In this document: positions 15,319-19,866 of the stretch, piece after piece | Layout of the letters: each line of letters starts with the position of its first letter | Position numbering within the stretch: the first letter of the stretch is position 1 | Source of the DNA: Sphingomonadales bacterium | GTDB taxonomy: Bacteria; Pseudomonadota; Alphaproteobacteria; Sphingomonadales; Sphingomonadaceae | NCBI GenBank assembly: GCA_017304125.1 | Contig: JAFKLV010000377.1 | Coordinates: forward strand, 1-19,866 | DNA: 19,866 nt | Direction: 5' to 3' | Made by a program: the position numbers and the translations under genes | The notes under the pieces: model-generated | Seen by the model: the letters and a program-made list of their open reading frames with translations, nothing else | Database searches by the model: none | Told to the model about the DNA's origin: nothing

Positions 15319-15596
15319 CGCTGGCGCTGCTCGCCTCGGTCGTCGCTACGCTGGTCATCGCGCTGGCAACCCCGCGACAGGCCGATCAATGGCTCGGGCG
15401 CGGCTGGAACGCGAAGCGTCGCCGTGCGCTGCGCCGGGCGGGGTTCGCGCTGCTCGCTCTGTCGTTTCTGCTCCTGCCCACCGGCGGCGAACAGGCGCGC
15501 GCCGTCACCACATGGATCGGCGCACTGGCGCTCGAGGCGCTGATTGCGGCGCTGTTGTTGCGCCCAGCGACACGAAAGGGATCGCGGCGCGGCTGA
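15315..15596 (+). CDS. DUF3325-like small membrane protein
   Basis: This 93-residue protein has three hydrophobic segments (residues 2-18, 42-56 and 65-82). Between the first two is a basic loop with ADQWLGRGW and RRRALRRAG. Its ATG overlaps the PepSY-TM stop codon as ATGA. The size, topology and position as the last gene after a PepSY-TM protein match DUF3325 proteins of siderophore operons. The function is unknown; association with the ferric reductase is inferred from the conserved order. No clear terminator follows in the 87 nt before the next gene. Confidence 0.75.
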   Translation: MTLALLASVVATLVIALATPRQADQWLGRGWNAKRRRALRRAGFALLALSFLLLPTGGEQARAVTTWIGALALEALIAALLLRPATRKGSRRG

Positions 15597-15638
15597 CGCC
15601 GATCCTTCATCGGATCGACCGCAAACTGTCACCTCCCC

Positions 15639-15668
15639 GAATTACGAGGCACGCGCGACTCGTTATTC
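15639..15668. promoter_or_regulatory. Inverted repeat in leader of second TonB-dependent receptor
   Basis: GAATTACGAG (15639-15648) and CTCGTTATTC (15659-15668) are complementary at 9 of 10 positions with a 10-nt spacer. The repeat ends 15 nt before the receptor start and 4 nt before its ribosome-binding site. It could be a regulator site or a leader hairpin affecting translation. Confidence 0.45.
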
Positions 15669-15683
15669 ACTCAGGAGGCAGTC

Positions 15684-18074
15684 TTGATCCCGCAACGCGC
15701 GTTCCGCTCGGTTTCGTTTGTTCGCCATCGATGGCAGGGGGGCGCGGCGCTTGCGCTGGTGCTCGCCCTTGCCGCTTCGCCCGCCGCTGCCGCAGCGGCC
15801 GACCCCGTGCCGCCCGTTGCCCCCGCGCCCGATCCCGCGCTGGCGGATACCGGCGATCAGGTGGTCGTCACCGCGCGCAAGACCAGCGAGAAATTGCAGG
15901 ACGTGCCGGTCGCGATCACCGCGATCAGCGGCGCCGATCTGGCGCGCAACGATCACGTCCGGCTGGAGGATTTGAACCAGCTTGTCCCCAGCGCCAATGT
16001 CGTCATCACCAACGGGCACCAGACCAGCATCTCGATCCGCGGCATCGGCAATAATCCGGGCAGCGACGGGCTGGAGAATAGCGCCGGCGTGTTCCTCGAC
16101 GGCGTCTATCTCGGCCGGCCGGGGATGGCGGCGACCGATCTGATCGATATCAAGCAGGTCGAGGTATTGCGCGGGCCGCAGGGCACCTTGTTCGGCAAGA
16201 ACACCACCGCCGGCCTCGTCAACATCACCACCGAATTGCCCAGCTTCACCACCGAATTCAAAGGTCAGGCGAGCTACGGCAATTTCAACTATCAGCAATA
16301 TCAGGCCTCGCTGAGCGGCCCGGTCAGCGATACTTTGGCGGTGCGCGTCACCGGCTATCGCACGACGCGGGACGGCATCGTCGACAATATCACCACCGGC
16401 AAGAAGACCAGCGACCTCGATCGCGCCGGCGCGCGCGTGCAATTGCTGTGGAAACCGACCAGCAACCTCTCGGTGCGGCTGATCGGTGAATATGGCGCCG
16501 AGCAACAGAGCAGCGGCGCGGTGTCGATCATCCCGACCTGGGGCATCACCCCCAATCTGATCAAGGCCAAGCTCGCCGCGACCGGCGGGGTGATCGCAGT
16601 CGATCCGCGCGGCCGCACCACCGCGGTCGACGGCCCGACCGATACCGGCACGCGGCAGGGCGCGGGATCGGCGCAGATCGACTGGGATATCGGTGGCGGC
16701 TTCAAGCTGACCTCGATCACCGCTTTCCGTTACTGGCAATATGATTCCAATTCGGACACCGAAGGCAGCAGTGCCGATGTGATGTACGGCGGCTATCATA
16801 TCCAGGATCGCCAATGGACCGAGGAACTGCGCCTCGCGCTGCCGCGCATCGGGCGGGTCGATTCAGTGGTCGGGGTTTACTACTTCAACCAATATGTCGA
16901 GACCAACCAGCATCTGAACTACGGCAAGGATGCCGCGGCGTGGCTTTCGGGCGTGCCCAATGCGCTGTTGCCGGTCTATGCCCAATATTCGCCCGCGCTG
17001 GCGACGTTGCTCGCCTATAACCGCACCCAGTGGAACACCTTCGCCGACCCGCTGACCCACAGTATCGCGGCGTTCGGGCAGGCCAATTGGCATGTCACGC
17101 CGAACTGGAACATCACCGCCGGCATCCGCCAGACGCACGAAACCAAGCGTGAGGACGTCTATCGCCCGACGCCGGTGAGCAGCATCACCGGCCAGCCGGT
17201 CGCGGCGCTCGCCAATCAGGCGGCCGGGCCGATCCACGCCGGGATTTCCAATTCGGCGCCGTCGTTCCTGATCAGCAGCGATTATCATCCGACGCCGGGG
17301 CTGATGTTCTACGCGCTCGTATCGCGCGGGCAGAAAGCAGGCGGGCTCAACACCACGCTGCCGCCGAACGGGCTCGGCGCCGATGCGCTGAAGGTCGAAC
17401 CCGAAATCGCGACCAATTACGAAGCCGGCATCAAGAGCGACCTGTTCGCGCATCGCGTCCAGCTCAACCTCAGCCTGTTCCGCACCGATATCCGCAACTA
17501 TCAGGCGAATGTGCTGCAGGAGGTGAACGGGCAGGTTGTCCAGCTGCTCACCAATGCCGGCGCGGCGCGGACGCAGGGCATCGAGGCGGAAGCGACATTG
17601 CAGCCGGTCACCGGCCTTTCGCTCCACGGCTATGCCGCGTTCAACGACGCGACCTATCGTTCCTACCGCAACGGCCCCTGCCCGATCGGCGTCGCCGCCG
17701 CGACCTGCGATCTTTCGGGCAAGCCGATCGCCGGCGCGCCGAAATGGACGCTCGGCGCCAATGGCTCCTACGAACATGATATCGGCGGGCGGCTCACCGG
17801 CTATGCCTCGGCGGAATATTCGTGGCGCTCGCATTTCTACGGCTCGCTCGACGATTCACCGATGACGCTGACCGGCGGCTACGGCCTGCTCAACCTGCGC
17901 CTCGGCATCCGCGCGAAGGATCGCCTGTGGGACCTTTCGGTGTGGGGCCGCAACGTCACCAATGTCGCCTACGCCACCAATTACTTCAATTACGGCTCGG
18001 TGCTGCCCGGCACCTATGTCGCCTTCTTCGGCGACCCCGCGACCTATGGCGCCACGCTGCGCTTCAATTTCTGA
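15684..18074 (+). CDS. TonB-dependent outer-membrane receptor
   Basis: This 796-residue receptor differs in type from the siderophore receptor upstream. It has an N-terminal export signal (hydrophobic core about residues 19-38), a TonB box DQVVVTARK (58-66), and a plug with LQDVPVAITAISG, SISIRGIGNNPGS, FLDGVYLGRPG and LRGPQGTLFGKNTTAG (162-177). The barrel ends in TLRFNF. This is the broad sphingomonad and Caulobacter substrate-receptor class. The start is TTG at 15684, supported by a perfect AGGAGG (15673-15678) 5 nt upstream; no ATG fits. The metallophosphoesterase begins 14 nt after the stop codon, so the two are probably co-transcribed and the ligand may be a phosphorylated compound. That is inference. 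Confidence 0.92.
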   Translation: MIPQRAFRSVSFVRHRWQGGAALALVLALAASPAAAAAADPVPPVAPAPDPALADTGDQVVVTARKTSEKLQDVPVAITAISGADLARNDHVRLEDLNQLVPSANVVITNGHQTSISIRGIGNNPGSDGLENSAGVFLDGVYLGRPGMAATDLIDIKQVEVLRGPQGTLFGKNTTAGLVNITTELPSFTTEFKGQASYGNFNYQQYQASLSGPVSDTLAVRVTGYRTTRDGIVDNITTGKKTSDLDRAGARVQLLWKPTSNLSVRLIGEYGAEQQSSGAVSIIPTWGITPNLIKAKLAATGGVIAVDPRGRTTAVDGPTDTGTRQGAGSAQIDWDIGGGFKLTSITAFRYWQYDSNSDTEGSSADVMYGGYHIQDRQWTEELRLALPRIGRVDSVVGVYYFNQYVETNQHLNYGKDAAAWLSGVPNALLPVYAQYSPALATLLAYNRTQWNTFADPLTHSIAAFGQANWHVTPNWNITAGIRQTHETKREDVYRPTPVSSITGQPVAALANQAAGPIHAGISNSAPSFLISSDYHPTPGLMFYALVSRGQKAGGLNTTLPPNGLGADALKVEPEIATNYEAGIKSDLFAHRVQLNLSLFRTDIRNYQANVLQEVNGQVVQLLTNAGAARTQGIEAEATLQPVTGLSLHGYAAFNDATYRSYRNGPCPIGVAAATCDLSGKPIAGAPKWTLGANGSYEHDIGGRLTGYASAEYSWRSHFYGSLDDSPMTLTGGYGLLNLRLGIRAKDRLWDLSVWGRNVTNVAYATNYFNYGSVLPGTYVAFFGDPATYGATLRFNF

Positions 18075-18088
18075 CGGAGACTGATTCC

Positions 18089-19348
18089 ATGAAACGCTCT
18101 CTCGCTTTGCTCGCCGCGACCGCGCTGCTGTCCAGCCCGGTACTGGCGAAGGAAACCAGCTTCACGATCGCCGCGATCCCCGACACGCAGAATTACATCG
18201 ACTACACCCACCAGACCGCCGAGGGCTTCAAGTTCGACGCGAATACGATGTTCCTCGAACAGATGCAGTTCATCGCCGATCACGCCAAGTCGAACGGCGG
18301 CGATATCGCCTTCGTCACCGCGCTGGGCGACGTGTGGCAGCATCAGACCAGGCATATCGACCCGGAGCATGAGGCGCGCGGGTTCAAATGGGCGCCCAAC
18401 CCGATCATGGACAGGATGTTCGCGCCGACCACGAAAGTGACGACGGTGGAAATCCCCTATGCGCGCAAGGGCTATGAACTGATCGCGGGCAAGGTGCCGC
18501 TGTCGGTCGTGCCGGGCAACCACGATCATGATGCGATGTGGACCGATGCCAACCACCCTGCCGCCCCGGTGTTCAAGGACATGTCGAGCCTCGGCATGCT
18601 CCACGCCGGCGGGCTGGACAATTTCCGCTCGCTGTTCGGCGCCGATCAGCCGCTGTTCAAGGACAAGCCGTGGTATGTCGCGAGCCATGACGGCGGCGCG
18701 GACAGCGCGCAGATCTTCACCGCGGGCGGCTATACCTTCCTCCACATCGGCCTGCGCTTCGATGCGCCCAATGCCTCGCTCGAATGGGCGGCGAAGGTGA
18801 TCGCCGAGCATCCCGGGCTGCCGACGATCATCTCGACCCACGATTATCTCACCAATGACGGCGCGCGCGTGCCCAATCCGATCATCGACAATCACGCGGT
18901 CGATCCCGACGACAACACCCCGCAGATGATGTGGGACAAATTGATCAGCCAGCATGACCAGATCTTCCTCGTGCTGTGCGGGCATGAGCATGGTCAGGCG
19001 CTGCGCATCGATGACAATCGCGCGGGCAACAAGGTGTGGCAGGTGCTGTCCGACTATCAGGACCGCCGCCAGACCGCGATCGACGCCGGCGCGAAGCTCC
19101 AGCAGGGCGAAGGGATCGGCGACGGCTGGATGCGGCTGATGAAGTTCGACATGGCGGGCGACACCCCGACGATCCACGTCCAGACCTATTCGACGCATTA
19201 CAAGCAGCAGAGCAAGGATACGCCGCAATATGCCGCTTGGTACAAGGCCGCCGAAAAGCCCAGGCTGAGCGACGAGGACTTCCACGGGCAGGACGATTAT
19301 ACGATCGAGCTGACCGGCTTCCGCACGCGTTTCGGCCCCGGCCGCTGA
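18089..19348 (+). CDS. Secreted calcineurin-like metallophosphoesterase
   Basis: This 419-residue protein has a signal peptide (MKRSLALLAATALLSSPVLA, residues 1-20) and a binuclear metallophosphoesterase core. The ligands follow the canonical order: D32 in IPDTQNY, GD81 in ALGDVW, GNHD (143-146), H251 in STHD and GHEHG (298-302). It should hydrolyse phosphomonoesters or phosphodiesters in the periplasm or at the cell surface. The start has GGAGA about 9 nt upstream. It lies 14 nt after the TonB-dependent receptor. The first core motif is D-x-Q rather than the common D-x-H, as in some extracellular members of the superfamily. The substrate is unassigned. Confidence 0.88.
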   Translation: MKRSLALLAATALLSSPVLAKETSFTIAAIPDTQNYIDYTHQTAEGFKFDANTMFLEQMQFIADHAKSNGGDIAFVTALGDVWQHQTRHIDPEHEARGFKWAPNPIMDRMFAPTTKVTTVEIPYARKGYELIAGKVPLSVVPGNHDHDAMWTDANHPAAPVFKDMSSLGMLHAGGLDNFRSLFGADQPLFKDKPWYVASHDGGADSAQIFTAGGYTFLHIGLRFDAPNASLEWAAKVIAEHPGLPTIISTHDYLTNDGARVPNPIIDNHAVDPDDNTPQMMWDKLISQHDQIFLVLCGHEHGQALRIDDNRAGNKVWQVLSDYQDRRQTAIDAGAKLQQGEGIGDGWMRLMKFDMAGDTPTIHVQTYSTHYKQQSKDTPQYAAWYKAAEKPRLSDEDFHGQDDYTIELTGFRTRFGPGR

Positions 19349-19368
19349 CGCATTGGCATTGACCTGCC

Positions 19369-19399
19369 CTGCCCCGGCCGAAACGATCGACCGGGGCAG
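19369..19399. terminator. Terminator hairpin after the phosphoesterase
   Basis: CTGCCCCGG (19369-19377) and CCGGGGCAG (19391-19399) form a perfect 9-bp stem with a 13-nt loop, 21 nt after the stop codon. No T-run follows on the plus strand, so rho-independent action is uncertain. It probably insulates the regulator gene downstream. Confidence 0.65.
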
Positions 19400-19419
19400 C
19401 AAATGATAAAAGGACGATC

Positions 19420-19866
19420 ATGGAGAGGGATGTTGCAACGCGAGGGCGCGGTCGCCCGCGTCTCGCCGCGATCGACGATGCGATCCACGCCGCGACCTGG
19501 GCGGTGATCGCGCGCGCCGGCTATACCGGGCTGACCTTCGAGGCGGTGGCGGAAGCGGCGGGCTGCACCCGCATGTCGCTCTATCGCCGCTTTTCGAGCA
19601 AGGCGGAACTGGTCGGCGCGACGATGTTCGCAATGTCGCGCGCGGTCGAGCCGGTGATCCCGGACGATATCGCCCCGCTTGAGGCTTTGCTGATGCACGC
19701 GCAGGCGACCGTCGACTATCTCTCGGGCGATCGCGGCACCGCGATCCTCAGCCTGATCTCGGCCAGCGCGCGCTCACCCGAATTGCGCGAGATCAGCGAC
19801 GAATATGAACGCGGCGAGCGCGAATATTTCCTCGCACTGTTTCGCGTGATGTTCCCCGATGTCGAC
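19420..19866 (+). CDS. TetR-family transcriptional regulator (cut by window end)
   Basis: 149 residues are visible and the frame is open at the window end; family members are usually 190-220. After a basic start (TRGRGRPRL) comes the TetR helix-turn-helix: ARAGYTGLTFEAVAEAAGCTRMSLYRRFSSKAELV, about residues 29-63. The remainder is the helical ligand and dimer domain. AGGA lies 6 nt before the ATG. It sits just after the TonB-dependent receptor and phosphoesterase pair on the same strand, separated by a hairpin. It may regulate them or genes beyond the window. Confidence 0.88.
   Translation, partial: MERDVATRGRGRPRLAAIDDAIHAATWAVIARAGYTGLTFEAVAEAAGCTRMSLYRRFSSKAELVGATMFAMSRAVEPVIPDDIAPLEALLMHAQATVDYLSGDRGTAILSLISASARSPELREISDEYERGEREYFLALFRVMFPDVD

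Noticed and set aside
15625..15650. Pho box upstream of the receptor and phosphoesterase pair
   Set aside because: Only one half-site (CTGTCAC) is present; the second 7-mer expected after 4 nt is not there.
18044..19402. 452-codon minus-strand open frame opposite the metallophosphoesterase
   Set aside because: It is an antisense shadow; the plus-strand frame holds a signal peptide and all metallophosphoesterase motifs.

Overview
The window looks like chromosomal DNA of a GC-rich alphaproteobacterium, most likely a sphingomonad (Sphingomonas or a relative). This is inferred from the strong G/C bias at third codon positions, two large TonB-dependent receptors, secreted S9 peptidase and amidohydrolase enzymes, and the general style of the proteins. 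No rRNA, tRNA or CRISPR array is visible.

Region 1 (1-3350) is a small catabolic cluster. An AMP-forming acyl-CoA ligase (minus) and an HpcH/HpaI-type aldolase (plus) diverge from a short A/T-rich intergenic stretch full of TGTATC/GATACA half-sites. A TauD/TfdA-type Fe(II)/2-oxoglutarate dioxygenase converges on the aldolase. Substrates cannot be read from the sequence. Region 2 (3572-4213) is a DsbA-like thioredoxin-fold protein. Its twin-arginine signal lies upstream of the first conventional start codon, so translation may begin at ATT.

Region 3 (about 4214-6600) is visibly more A/T-rich and looks acquired. It holds a hipB-hipA toxin-antitoxin pair on the minus strand (4-nt overlap). Upstream of hipB lie three near-identical TTTCCCG-NN-CGGGAAA operators at about 50-bp spacing, and a one-mismatch fourth copy lies downstream of hipA. 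The pair is flanked by a hairpin resembling an IS200/IS605 right end and by a decayed ISNCY-type transposase start with a 15-bp direct repeat.

Region 4 (6732-10194) encodes two exported hydrolases that may cooperate in peptide use: an imidazolonepropionase/prolidase-like amidohydrolase and an S9 prolyl-oligopeptidase-type enzyme. A long perfect hairpin separates the peptidase from a convergent SugE/Gdx small multidrug resistance transporter. A P-loop kinase-like protein is divergent from sugE.

Region 5 (11308-15596) is an iron operon. A Fur-box-like site precedes a TonB-dependent siderophore receptor, a DUF3649-like membrane protein, a PepSY-TM protein and a DUF3325-like protein. All three internal junctions are 4-nt start/stop overlaps (GTGA, GTGA, ATGA). 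Region 6 (15684-19866) has a second TonB-dependent receptor with a TTG start, a secreted calcineurin-like metallophosphoesterase 14 nt downstream, a terminator hairpin, and a TetR-family regulator cut off by the window end. The likely scheme is outer-membrane import of a phosphorylated or otherwise phosphoesterase-linked nutrient.
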